Positions 63,806-64,000 of a DNA stretch of 64,000 nt are shown here, piece by piece. The stretch lies in NCBI RefSeq assembly GCF_024139115.2, contig NC_085140.1:21013003-21077002 (forward strand), in the 5' to 3' direction. The notes under the pieces were generated by a model. The model saw nothing but the letters and a program-made list of their open reading frames with translations. It did no database searches and had not been told where the DNA came from. Numbering within the stretch: position 1 is the stretch's first letter; every line of letters starts with the position of its first letter. The DNA comes from Armigeres subalbatus (lineage: Eukaryota > Arthropoda > Insecta > Diptera > Culicidae). Made by a program: the position numbers and the translations under genes.

Positions 63806-64000
63806 AAGTGAAAACATTCCACTAAAAGCTCAAAATAATTTTCTTATCAAAGTTGATCTGTTTCATTAAGGTCACTCCTGACGGAATCCAAGATTAAATG
63901 TGCTCGCGTTTTCGGGGGCACACCACTCGATATGGAAGCAACGGATAACTGTCATTTTTATTATGTCACGCATGCTGCGACGCAGCAAAGCTAAATCAGC
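63806..64000. other. Window end, nothing recognised
   Basis: No gene or repeat recognised in the last 195 bases. Confidence 0.4.

Overview
The window looks like a gene-poor, repeat-dense stretch of a mosquito chromosome, most likely Aedes. It is AT-rich and has no bacterial-type operons. A SINE at 1970-2228 matches what I know of the Aedes tRNA-related SINE Feilai, and the remaining content (RTE, a CR1/Jockey-like LINE, BEL/Pao, TA-flanked inverted-repeat elements and many palindromic MITEs) is typical of culicine intergenic DNA. I found no complete, confidently identifiable host gene. Two short host candidates are offered at low confidence: a small secreted peptide on the minus strand near 52.0-52.2 kb and a donor-flanked open exon near 34 kb.

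Layout. 0-0.4 kb: antisense 5' end of an RTE copy that continues left of the window. 1.1-3.4 kb: decayed LINE split by a Feilai SINE with 13-bp target duplications. 3.4-5.2 kb: inverted and direct ~150-bp repeats and two MITEs. 5.5-11.75 kb: fuller LINE of the same family, with zinc-finger ORF1, endonuclease and reverse-transcriptase ORF2, and a (TAAA)n tail. 11.8-12.8 kb and 56-60.4 kb: a repeat family with histone-mRNA-like 3' stem-loops and TATA boxes. 12.8-17 kb: mostly unannotated. 17.4-18.66 kb: a 23-bp satellite interrupted by a MITE. 19.6-20.0 and 23.3-23.7 kb: two tRNA-derived SINEs with target duplications. 21.55-23.1 kb: a TA-flanked inverted-repeat element. 23.87-32.02 kb: a BEL/Pao LTR retrotransposon (TSD CTGAT) containing at least four younger insertions. 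32.5-33.2 kb: a foldback element. 36.5-44.7 kb: two elements sharing a ~30-bp terminal inverted repeat, with nested palindromes and a mariner relic. 45.1-47.7 and 62.2-63.5 kb: two more antisense RTE copies. 47.7-48.9 kb: tandem arrays. 52.4-54.3 kb: AT-rich simple DNA with MITEs and a SINE. 63.57-63.81 kb: a 233-bp palindrome.

The coding sequences are transposon genes, and every autonomous element is broken. The BEL gag-pol frame carries four in-frame stops, frameshifts and an apparent protease deletion. The RTE copy at 45-47.7 kb has lost a key endonuclease histidine and an RT motif. The 5.5-11.75 kb LINE has several frameshifts and nonsense codons. Nested insertions give a relative chronology, for example MITE after BEL LTR, MITE after satellite, Feilai after LINE.

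Most unusual observations: (1) the LINE ORF1 ends in UAG-CAA-CCA, a fit to the UAG-CARYYA readthrough context, and ORF2 is open in the same frame from the next codon; (2) that ORF2 begins with in-frame 104-codon tandem repeats; (3) the 23-bp satellite leaves all three minus-strand frames open, encoding one phase-shifted 23-residue peptide; (4) histone-like stem-loops with purine-rich downstream elements lie in a dispersed repeat family without recognisable histone coding sequence.
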